A stretch of DNA of 6,010 nt, taken from the NCBI GenBank assembly GCA_030039775.1, contig JASHUX010000271.1:1-6010 (forward strand). Reading direction: 5' to 3'. Position 1 is the stretch's first letter. Each line of letters begins with the position of its first letter. The notes beneath the pieces were generated by a model. The model saw nothing but the letters and a program-made list of their open reading frames with translations. It had not been told where the DNA came from and did no database searches. Made by a program: the position numbers and the translations under genes. Shown one piece after another: positions 1 through 4,880 of the stretch. Source of the stretch: Alphaproteobacteria bacterium (GTDB lineage Bacteria > Pseudomonadota > Alphaproteobacteria > ATCC43930 > CGMCC-115725).

Positions 1-2210
1 CGCTTGCGCCCCATCTCGGTCTCGAGCGGTTCGATCGCGATGCAGTTCGATTGCACCGAGCAATCGCCGCAGCCTTCGCACACCGCGCTGTTGATGAGCG
101 CGCGCTCCGTCGGCATCGGGCGCTGGCCGCGGACGCGCTTGCGGCGCAATTCGGTGGCGCAGGTCTGGTCGTAGATCATGACCGAGCAGCCCGGCACCTC
201 GCGCAGCACTTCCTGCACGCGGTCGATGGCGTCGCGCGCCTTGAGGATCGTGCCCGCCGCGAAATCCGATTGCTTGTACATCTCGGGGTGCGCGGAGAGG
301 ACGTAAATGTCTTTGACACCTTCGGACCGGACCTGATGCGTCAATTGCGGCACGGTGAGCTTGCCGTCGATCATCTGGCCGCCGGTCATCGCCACCGCGT
401 CGTTGAACAGAATCTTGTAGGTGACGTTGGCGCCCGACGCGACCGCCTGGCGGATCGCCAGCGCGCCCGAATGGAAATAGGTGCCGTCGCCGATATTGGC
501 GAAAATGTGCTTTTCGTCGGTGAAGGGCGCGACCCCGAGCCAGTTGGCGCCTTCGCCGCCCATCTGGGTGAAGGTCTCGGTGTTGCGGTCCATCCAACTC
601 GCCATGAAATGGCAGCCGATGCCCGCGGAGGCGCGGCTGCCTTTGGGCACGCGCGTGCCGGTGTTGTGCGGGCAGCCGGGGCAGAAATGCGGCGTGCGCA
701 AGGACGGCGGCAAATATTTGTCGAGCTGCTTCCGGCGGCGGTGCCAGATTTCGATCGCCTCGACCAGATGCTTCCGCGTCTCGTGCGGCAGGTCGAGCTT
801 GAGGAGCCGCGACACCAGGATTTCGGCGATGCCCTCGGCCGGCATTTCGGCGTCGAGCGGGAACACCGGCTTGTCGTTCTCGTCGAACTTGCCGACGATC
901 CGCGCGCGCGTGTCGGACGGTACGTTGAACAGCGCCTGCTTGATCTGGTTCTCGACCATCTCGCGGCGCTCTTCGACGACGAGGATTTCCTCGAGACCCT
1001 TGGCGAAGTCGCGCACGCCGTGCGGCTCCAGCGGCCACGGCATGCCGATCTTGTAAAGGCGGAGGCCGATCTTTTCCGCCATCGCCTGGTCGATGCCGAG
1101 CCAGGACAGCGCCTCGCGCGTTTCCTCGTAGCATTTCCCCGACGCGACGATGCCGTAGCGTGCGTTGGGCGCATCGATCACGACGCGGTCGATCTTGTTG
1201 ACGCGCGCGAAGGCGAGCGCGGCGTACGCCTTGTAGTTTTGGAGCCGGTGGTCCTGGCTCCAACGGTCGTCGGGCCAGCGGTAATTGAGCCCGTCGGGTG
1301 GAATCGCGAATTGCTCTTGCGTCGGGAGGACGATGTCGACCCGCTCGTTGGCGAGATCGACCGTCGCGGTCGACTCCACCGTGTCGGCGATCGTCTTCAT
1401 CGCCACCCAGCAGCCCGAATAGCGCGACATCGCGATGCCGATGAGGCCGAACCGCACGAACTCATGCACCGACGACGGGTAGAGCACCGGAATCGTGGCT
1501 GCGGCGAAGGTGTGTTCCGACTGATGCGGGATGGTGGAGGATTTGGCGCCGTGATCGTCGCCGACGATGCACAACACGCCGCCATGCGCCGAACTGCCCA
1601 TGGCGTTGCCGTGCTTGAAGGCGTCGCCGGTGCGGTCGGCGCCCGGCCCCTTGCCGTACCAGATGCCGAATACGCCGTCATGGCGCACGCCGGGCGACAG
1701 GCCGGCCTCTTGCGTGCCTTGGAGCGCGGTCGCCGCCAGTTCCTCGTTCACCGCCGGGCGGAACACGATGTTCTGTTCCGCGAGCCGCCCCTTCACCTTG
1801 CCGAGCGTCAGGTCATAGCCGCCCAAGGGCGAGCCGCGATAGCCGGTGATGAGGCACGCGGTGTTGAGGCCGGCGGCACGGTCGCGCGCGATCTGCACCA
1901 TCGGCAACCTCACCAGGGCCTGGATGCCGTTGAGGAACACCGTGCCGTCGGTCTTGGTGTAGACGTCGTCGAGCGTGACTTTCGCCGCCGCGTCCGACAA
2001 CGGCTTCATGCCCGCCGGCGGCGCCAGCGGCATTTCCGCCTGCGTCCCGGCAGGGCCGTCGATCGCCGCTGCGTCCCCCTCCCCCCTTGAGGGGGAGGAC
2101 GAGCGCGCCTCGGGCGCGCTCGGGTGGGGGGTGTCGCCGCCCTTGTTGAACGGCAGCGGCGGGCTCAGGTTGGAATCGGGAGGCGAGACATCTTCCGGCA
2201 TGGCTTCCAT
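1..2210 (-). CDS. iorA: Indolepyruvate (2-oxoacid):ferredoxin oxidoreductase, fused type, partial (C-terminus off the left edge)
   Basis: The minus strand from the ATG at 2210 stays open to the window edge, giving 736 residues. Family knowledge: these enzymes decarboxylate aryl-pyruvates from aromatic amino acid transamination to aryl-acetyl-CoA and pass electrons to ferredoxin, in the cytoplasm. Visible in order: a Pro/Ser-rich extension (1-76); the pyrimidine-domain core starting VTLDDVYTKTDG (78-89) with GYRGSPLGGYD (123-133); FCPGCPHNT (509-517); the thiamine-diphosphate motif GDG (574-576), 26 residues, then N603; and a 4Fe-4S ferredoxin motif CEGCGDC...C (C711, C714, C717, C723). The gamma domain expected in the roughly 1150-residue fused form would lie outside the window. 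An in-frame TAA at 2261-2259 limits the start. ATGs at 2210, 2201, 2033 and 2009 are possible. I chose 2210 because the codons just after it have strongly G/C-biased third positions, but a start at 2033 or 2009 would remove an embedded repeat. Preferred substrate is inferred. Confidence 0.93.
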   Translation of the reverse strand, partial: MEAMPEDVSPPDSNLSPPLPFNKGGDTPHPSAPEARSSSPSRGEGDAAAIDGPAGTQAEMPLAPPAGMKPLSDAAAKVTLDDVYTKTDGTVFLNGIQALVRLPMVQIARDRAAGLNTACLITGYRGSPLGGYDLTLGKVKGRLAEQNIVFRPAVNEELAATALQGTQEAGLSPGVRHDGVFGIWYGKGPGADRTGDAFKHGNAMGSSAHGGVLCIVGDDHGAKSSTIPHQSEHTFAAATIPVLYPSSVHEFVRFGLIGIAMSRYSGCWVAMKTIADTVESTATVDLANERVDIVLPTQEQFAIPPDGLNYRWPDDRWSQDHRLQNYKAYAALAFARVNKIDRVVIDAPNARYGIVASGKCYEETREALSWLGIDQAMAEKIGLRLYKIGMPWPLEPHGVRDFAKGLEEILVVEERREMVENQIKQALFNVPSDTRARIVGKFDENDKPVFPLDAEMPAEGIAEILVSRLLKLDLPHETRKHLVEAIEIWHRRRKQLDKYLPPSLRTPHFCPGCPHNTGTRVPKGSRASAGIGCHFMASWMDRNTETFTQMGGEGANWLGVAPFTDEKHIFANIGDGTYFHSGALAIRQAVASGANVTYKILFNDAVAMTGGQMIDGKLTVPQLTHQVRSEGVKDIYVLSAHPEMYKQSDFAAGTILKARDAIDRVQEVLREVPGCSVMIYDQTCATELRRKRVRGQRPMPTERALINSAVCEGCGDCSVQSNCIAIEPLETEMGRK
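2075..2130. repeat. GC-rich palindromic repeat inside the N-terminal part of the oxidoreductase gene
   Basis: Two hairpins sit side by side. The first has an 8-bp stem CCTCCCCC (2078-2085) and GGGGGAGG (2091-2098) around CTTGA. The second has a perfect 10-bp stem CGAGCGCGCC (2100-2109) and GGCGCGCTCG (2113-2122) around TCG. A G-tract (2122-2130) follows and could pair with the opening C-tract. This C-tract/TTGA/G-tract design is typical of dispersed palindromic repeats in alphaproteobacterial genomes (known in general; copy number here not checkable). On the minus strand it is open in frame and would encode about residues 27-46 of the oxidoreductase. Confidence 0.8.
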
Positions 2211-2252
2211 CCCGCCACTCTTCTTGGGATGCGTCAATGCATCAGAATGGCT

Positions 2253-2287
2253 TCCCCATTATGTGGGGATTGCGCGAACAAGGGGAA
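2253..2287 (-). promoter_or_regulatory. Possible promoter with palindrome over its -10, leading toward the oxidoreductase gene
   Basis: Read on the minus strand, CATAAT (2263-2258) is a good -10 and TTCCCC (2287-2282) a poor -35, with an 18-bp spacer. The -10 sits in the centre of a short inverted repeat, TCCCCA (2253-2258) and TGGGGA (2264-2269). That placement would suit a repressor site, but the stem is only 6 bp and the -35 is weak. Treat this as a candidate only. Confidence 0.25.
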
Positions 2288-2386
2288 CTGCCGACGCGCG
2301 CCGCAACGTTCGGAAAATTTGCGGCGCCGCCTTGATTCAAACCAAATTTAATAGCAGTCCTGACGCGTTGGCGTAGCGTTGGCCGC

Positions 2387-2653
2387 ATGAAAATCCCCAC
2401 CGCCGCATCGTTTCTCGCCATCGCCGCTCTTGCTCTTGGGGCGTGCGCGCCGACGCCCGAGGGCATCGCGCGGGTCAAGGCGGAGCAGCAGGCGTTCGAC
2501 GATCGCACTTTCTTGCCCGGCGCGCCGAAGCCGGGCGATCCGGGCTACGACGCCCATGCCTGCGGCGGCGATCACGGCATGGCCGAGCAATGGGCCGACG
2601 ACATGCGGGGTTATCCGCGCATCGGCCCGCCGGAAATGAGCATCTGCCAATGA
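2387..2653 (+). CDS. Small lipoprotein, unrecognised family, copy 1
   Basis: An 88-residue protein with a signal peptide (about 1-19: MKI, then an Ala/Leu-rich stretch) and a lipobox LGAC with C20 as the likely lipidated cysteine, so it is probably membrane-anchored on the periplasmic side. The mature part has FLPGAPKPG (42-50), HACGGDHGM (57-65) and RIGPPEMSIC (78-87). C59 and C87 are both kept in the paralogue just downstream and could form a disulfide (inference). I do not recognise the family and assign no function. No strong Shine-Dalgarno precedes the ATG, but the signal peptide fits this start. Its stop overlaps the start of copy 2 (ATGA, 2650-2653), implying co-translation. The gene diverges from the oxidoreductase gene. 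Confidence 0.82.
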   Translation: MKIPTAASFLAIAALALGACAPTPEGIARVKAEQQAFDDRTFLPGAPKPGDPGYDAHACGGDHGMAEQWADDMRGYPRIGPPEMSICQ

Positions 2654-2913
2654 GCGCGCGCGGCCGGGGCGCGTGCGTGGCCGCTGCCCTGGCGATGCTG
2701 GCCGGCGCTTGCGCGGTGCCGCCGCCGACGCCGCAAGGCATCGCCAACGCCGCAGCGCGCCGCCCCGCTTTTCTGCCTGGCGCACCGAAGCCCGGCGAGG
2801 TCGCCTACAACGAGCACGCCTGCGGCGGCGATCACGGCATGCTCGAAGAGTTGAACGACGATGATCGGGGCCGGTTGCGTATCGGGCCGCCGGAAATGAG
2901 CATCTGCCGATGA
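2650..2913 (+). CDS. Small lipoprotein, unrecognised family, copy 2 (tandem duplicate)
   Basis: An 87-residue paralogue of the preceding gene. A signal peptide leads to LAGAC with C21 as the likely lipidated cysteine. Position -3 is Ala rather than the more usual Leu, so the lipobox is weaker than in copy 1. From FLPGAPKPG to the final MSIC the two copies align without gaps over 46 residues with 34 identical. C58 and C86 match C59 and C87 of copy 1. The C-terminal coding sequence is nearly identical in the two copies at DNA level, through the stop codon and into the following ATGAGC. The linker between lipobox and core is four residues shorter and has a PPPTP stretch. The ATG at 2650 was chosen over more upstream in-frame starts because it overlaps the previous stop and places the signal peptide at the N-terminus. 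Function unknown. Confidence 0.82.
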   Translation: MSARGRGACVAAALAMLAGACAVPPPTPQGIANAAARRPAFLPGAPKPGEVAYNEHACGGDHGMLEELNDDDRGRLRIGPPEMSICR

Positions 2914-2936
2914 GCACGCCTAAACAGAAGTCGAAC

Positions 2937-2960
2937 CACCAAGACACCAAGGCACCAAGG
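2937..2960. repeat. Three tandem 8-bp repeats (CACCAAGR)
   Basis: CACCAAGA (2937-2944), CACCAAGG (2945-2952) and CACCAAGG (2953-2960) lie head to tail just after the second lipoprotein gene. The unit is not a multiple of three and no convincing gene crosses it, so it is read as intergenic. Confidence 0.7.
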
Positions 2961-2973
2961 GCCTTCCTCAGTT

Positions 2974-3060
2974 GTCATGGCCGGGCTTGACCCGGCCATC
3001 CAAAGCGACCGACGGGTCCGTCGAATGGCTTGAGATCGCCGGATCAAGTCCGGCGATGAC
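2974..3060. repeat. 87-bp imperfect palindromic intergenic element
   Basis: The left arm (2974-3000, beginning GTCATGGCCGGGCTTGACCC) and right arm (3034-3060, ending AAGTCCGGCGATGAC) are complementary over 27 bp with four mismatches. Each arm also carries its own small palindrome (GCCGG...CCGGC). The 33-bp centre has an apical stem CGACGG-GT-CCGTCG (3010-3023). Dispersed elements with this GTCAT-GCCGG-CTTGA design are common between genes in alphaproteobacteria. It lies between convergent genes, so the folded RNA could act as a bidirectional transcription end or stabiliser (inference), although there is no U-tract typical of an intrinsic terminator. Confidence 0.88.
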
Positions 3061-3073
3061 GGTTGTTTCTTGG

Positions 3074-3493
3074 TCACTCCCCGATGAGGTGGCACACCAC
3101 CTCGCGGCGGTGCGGCGCGCGGCGGTGCTCGAAGAGATAGACGCCCTGCCACGTGCCGAGCGCCAGTTCGCCGCCCGTCACCGGAATCGACAGCGAGCTT
3201 TGGGTCAGCGCCGCGCGGATATGGCTCGGCATGTCGTCCGGACCTTCGGTGGTGTGGGTGTAACGCGGATCGCTCTCGGGCGCCGCGCGCTCGAACCACG
3301 CTTCGAGGTCGGCGCGGACGTCGGGGTCGGCGTTCTCCTGGATCAGCAGCGACGCCGAGGTGTGGCGGCAGAACAGCGTCAGCAGGCCGGTTGCGATGCC
3401 GGCCTCCCCGACAAATCCCGCGACCGCGTCGGTAATCTCGACGAGGCCCCGGCCTTTGGTCGCGATCGTCAGCGTGCGGGCGGTTTGACGCAT
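3074..3493 (-). CDS. yjbQ: YjbQ/UPF0047 family protein
   Basis: A 139-residue cytoplasmic protein, about the usual length of the family (PF01894). The family is often annotated as a secondary thiamine-phosphate synthase; that activity is weakly established and the physiological role is unclear. Recognisable blocks are LFCRHTSASLLIQEN (40-54), DPRYTHTTEGPDDMPSHIR (75-93), and the C-terminal signature SLSIPVTGGELALGTWQGV (100-118) followed by YLFEHR (119-124). Candidate conserved metal or active-site residues are H44, H80, H91 and the E122-H123 pair. The start at 3493 follows a GAGGG sequence at short spacing. The gene lies 13 bases downstream of the Tyr-rich gene on the same strand, so the two are probably co-transcribed. 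It converges on the lipoprotein pair across the palindromic element. Confidence 0.93.
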   Translation of the reverse strand: MRQTARTLTIATKGRGLVEITDAVAGFVGEAGIATGLLTLFCRHTSASLLIQENADPDVRADLEAWFERAAPESDPRYTHTTEGPDDMPSHIRAALTQSSLSIPVTGGELALGTWQGVYLFEHRRAPHRREVVCHLIGE

Positions 3494-3506
3494 CCGCCCT
3501 CAGGCG

Positions 3507-3836
3507 TCACGAACAGGTGCGCGGCACCGGGTGGCACGCCGACGATTTGGTCGTCTTGGCGTGATGGTACCGATGATGATGGTGCACCGGCGGCCGGTAG
3601 TAGGGGTAACCGTAATAGGCATAGGACGGATAGGAATAGCCGTAAGGGTATCCCGGGTAAGCGTAATAGGACGGATAGGGATAGTAAGGGTAGGGGTAAC
3701 CCCACCACGGGCCAAAGCCGAAGCCGACAATGACGCGCGCCTGCGCCGGCGCGACCGCCACGATGCCTCCACCGACCAGCAGGGCCACGGCGGCCATGGC
3801 GCCCACGAGCCACCGCGCAATCCGACGTTTCGACAT
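3507..3836 (-). CDS. Secreted Tyr/Pro/Gly-rich protein with a His cluster, unknown function
   Basis: A 109-residue protein. The start at 3836 is chosen over an in-frame ATG at 3893 because AAGGAGAT lies at good spacing just upstream and a basic N-terminus (MSKRR) then leads a hydrophobic stretch (about 9-31). AQA followed by R34 is a plausible signal peptidase site, so export is likely. The mature part begins VIVGFGFGPWWG and residues 47-80 hold 18 tyrosines, in units such as YPYPSYYAYPGYPY and YSYPSYAYYGYPYY. After RPPV come four histidines (85-88) and HH (91-92). C101 and C108 lie at the tail. The repeats are also visible in DNA: 3621-3639 and 3666-3684 differ at one base, 45 bp apart. Such composition occurs in many small exported alphaproteobacterial proteins of unknown role. 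Metal binding or surface adhesion would be inference. Confidence 0.85.
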   Translation of the reverse strand: MSKRRIARWLVGAMAAVALLVGGGIVAVAPAQARVIVGFGFGPWWGYPYPYYPYPSYYAYPGYPYGYSYPSYAYYGYPYYRPPVHHHHRYHHAKTTKSSACHPVPRTCS

Positions 3837-3949
3837 GCTCGATCTCCTTCGACGAAGACCACCGCCGGGAATTGTCGGCACGAATTTGGGCAAAATCTGG
3901 GTCCGCGCCGCGCCGGCTCAGCCCGGAAATCCGCCCTGAACGAATTTAT
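3837..3949. other. Divergent spacer between the Tyr-rich gene and SOS-type promoter copy 1
   Basis: This spacer holds the ribosome binding site of the Tyr-rich gene (AAGGAGAT read on the minus strand, within about 3843-3850) and no gene. I see no convincing minus-strand -35/-10 pair. The LexA-type site at 3960-3974 lies about 125 bases upstream of the Tyr-rich start and could in principle also affect that gene. Confidence 0.5.
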
Positions 3950-3990
3950 TTGACCCAATGTTCGTGTTATGTTCTTTTGACGGCCGATGA
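3950..3990 (+). promoter_or_regulatory. SOS-type promoter, copy 1 (LexA site GTTC-N7-GTTC)
   Basis: TTGACC (3950-3955) is a near-consensus -35. The direct repeat GTTC (3960-3963), seven bases GTGTTAT, GTTC (3971-3974) exactly fits the alphaproteobacterial LexA operator. It lies between the -35 and the expected -10, where a bound repressor would block RNA polymerase. The -10 itself is poor (TCTTTT, 3973-3978). The 41-bp unit matches copy 2 at 35 positions. The orientation of the -35 predicts rightward transcription, toward the 72-residue secreted protein whose start is about 210 bases beyond the operator. LexA control is inferred from the motif. Confidence 0.72.
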
Positions 3991-4183
3991 CCGATCCTCC
4001 GCCGCGTCCCCGCTACAGTTATTGTGCCGGGCCCGATCGCGACGTCGATACCCCGCAATGTCCGTGCGACGCAGGGATGGACCGGCCAACGACTACGTAC
4101 AAATCGTGGACAGGTGGCCGTGCGCGACGGTCGGGCAGCCGGGAACGGCACGGCCCCGCCTGCCCTCAACCGGAGATGCCGAC
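3991..4183 (+). other. Leader-like region between SOS-type promoter copy 1 and the 72-residue protein gene
   Basis: About 190 bases with no supported gene. A 66-codon frame opens at ATG 3987, right at the predicted transcript start, and overlaps the next gene by ATGA. It has no ribosome binding site, its codon third positions are not clearly biased, and its ATG is absent from the homologous promoter copy 2. The region is therefore read as a long 5' leader, with a hairpin near its 3' end. Confidence 0.4.
4133..4165 (+). promoter_or_regulatory. Hairpin just upstream of the ribosome binding site of the 72-residue protein gene
   Basis: GGGCAG (4133-4138) pairs with CTGCCC (4160-4165). After one C/C mismatch, CGGG (4140-4143) pairs with CCCG (4155-4158), leaving an 11-base loop. 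The stem ends about six bases before the GGAG at 4172-4175. No U-tract follows, so it is not an intrinsic terminator. It could affect translation or RNA stability (inference). Confidence 0.35.
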
Positions 4184-4402
4184 ATGAAACGCTCTTTGAC
4201 GTTTGGTGCCTTGGCGCTGGCGGCGGCGACATTCGGCGCGGTCGTGCCAGAGTCGCGCGCGGACGATCCGAAAAATATCAGCGACGGCGCCGCCAAGGGC
4301 CAGGCCAACGAGGGCACCGCCCAGCCGACCGGGACCGGCGACACCGGCGATTCGGGCAAAGTCAACAACACCACGACGCGCTCCAACACCCAACATAATT
4401 AG
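4184..4402 (+). CDS. Small secreted low-complexity protein, possibly SOS-regulated
   Basis: A 72-residue protein starting at 4184, with GGAG (4172-4175) eight bases before the ATG. A signal peptide is clear: MKRS, a hydrophobic stretch (about 5-21), then ESRA with likely cleavage after A26. The mature peptide of about 46 residues begins DDPKNISDG and is rich in Gly, Thr, Asn, Asp and Gln (for example GTGDTGDSG at 50-58 and NNTTTRSNTQHN at the end). It has no cysteine and no aromatic residue, so it is probably disordered. I recognise no family. It is the first well-supported gene downstream of the promoter-like unit with a LexA site at 3950-3990, about 200 bases away, and a second copy of that unit begins 54 bases after its stop. 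Its reality rests on the signal peptide, ribosome binding site and codon bias. Confidence 0.72.
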   Translation: MKRSLTFGALALAAATFGAVVPESRADDPKNISDGAAKGQANEGTAQPTGTGDTGDSGKVNNTTTRSNTQHN

Positions 4403-4456
4403 ACGGCTGCGCCGAACCCGTGCCGGGCGCGAAACCGCGTCGGCCGAAAAAATACC

Positions 4457-4497
4457 TTGACGCAATGTTCATGTTATGTTCTTATAGCGGCCGCTGA
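4457..4497 (+). promoter_or_regulatory. SOS-type promoter, copy 2 (LexA site GTTC-N7-GTTC)
   Basis: TTGACG (4457-4462) is a near-consensus -35. GTTC (4467-4470), ATGTTAT, GTTC (4478-4481) is a second LexA-type operator. Its -10 region is better than in copy 1 (CTTATA 4481-4486, 18-bp spacer, or TCTTAT 4480-4485, 17-bp spacer), so transcription would begin near 4492. The match to copy 1 extends past the operator to CGGCCG and TGA. No ORF follows closely: the next supported start on this strand is at 4881, about 390 bases on, and that gene appears to have a nearer promoter of its own. The target may be a short RNA, an unrecognised peptide, or the distal amidohydrolase. Confidence 0.7.
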
Positions 4498-4803
4498 GTA
4501 ACCGAGCCCGACGGCGCGGCGCAATCGTTAAGAACCACCTGAAAAAAACCAGCAGATAACAGGGGTATCAGGGCGCGGCGGCCAGGGCGAAGGAGGAACG
4601 GCAAGACGATCGGCTTAACCGGAACGCCCCCATCCGGTGCCGGCATAGACGGCGGCGACGCAGGCTTTGGGAGATTCGGTGCGGTTCGAGTGGTCGGGGC
4701 CAGGCCCCGGCTCCTGCGATAGCCACGCATCGCGCATCCCCAAGCCGGCCGTGCCGCCGTTGCGGTCGCCCCGCCACGCATCCCTTCCCGCGTGCCGTCG
4801 CGC
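4498..4803. other. Gene-poor stretch after SOS-type promoter copy 2
   Basis: No supported protein gene. There is no ATG-started plus-strand frame of note here. A sequence AAGGAGGAACGG (4590-4601) resembles a ribosome binding site but no ATG or GTG follows at a suitable distance. On the minus strand a 40-codon frame (ATG 4737 to TAA 4615) has reasonable codon bias but no ribosome binding site or recognised product. A short palindrome CGGGGCC-A-GGCCCCG lies at 4695-4709. A small RNA from the upstream promoter cannot be excluded. Confidence 0.4.
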
Positions 4804-4833
4804 TTGACGCGCCGCGTCGCCGCCTTGTCTATT
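4804..4833 (+). promoter_or_regulatory. Candidate sigma-70-type promoter of the amidohydrolase gene
   Basis: TTGACG (4804-4809) matches the -35 consensus at five of six positions. After 18 bases, TCTATT (4828-4833) matches the -10 at four of six. Transcription would start near 4840, about 40 bases before the chosen ATG at 4881. No operator is evident around it. Confidence 0.45.
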
Positions 4834-4880
4834 GCGGTACGCGAAAAACGATGGCAACGGCGAGCCAGGGAGGGCGCGGC

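Noticed and set aside
51..2090. A 679-codon open frame on the plus strand
   Set aside because: It lies antisense to the minus-strand oxidoreductase, which carries clear motifs (GYRGSPLGGYD, FCPGCPHNT, GDG...N, CEGCGDC). The plus-strand product is Arg/Ala/His-rich with no recognisable domain, as expected for a GC-rich shadow frame.
2972..3733. A 253-codon plus-strand frame running through the palindromic element and yjbQ
   Set aside because: It begins in an intergenic repeat and then lies antisense to yjbQ and the Tyr-rich gene, both of which have family or export signals on the minus strand.
3836..3893. Longer form of the Tyr-rich protein starting at 3893
   Set aside because: The 19 extra residues (MPKFVPTIPGGG...) would precede the signal peptide, and the start at 3836 has a strong AAGGAGAT site.
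3872..4183. Upstream extension of the 72-residue protein to a 176-residue product
   Set aside because: The extension would read through the promoter and LexA-type site. The signal peptide and ribosome binding site both fit the ATG at 4184.
3987..4187. A 66-codon plus-strand frame starting at the SOS-type promoter copy 1
   Set aside because: No ribosome binding site, weak codon bias, and its ATG is not kept in the homologous promoter copy 2. A leaderless peptide remains possible but unsupported.
4403..4456. Terminator after the 72-residue gene
   Set aside because: The GC-rich segment is followed by an A-run, not a T-run, on the coding strand, so it does not fit an intrinsic terminator.
4615..4737. 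A 40-codon minus-strand frame (contains TESPKACVAAVYAGTGWG)
   Set aside because: Codon bias is reasonable, but there is no ribosome binding site, no recognised family, and it is very short.
4457..4880. LexA-controlled promoter copy 2 as the main promoter of the amidohydrolase
   Set aside because: It would need a 390-base leader, and a reasonable promoter lies at 4804-4833. Read-through cannot be excluded.
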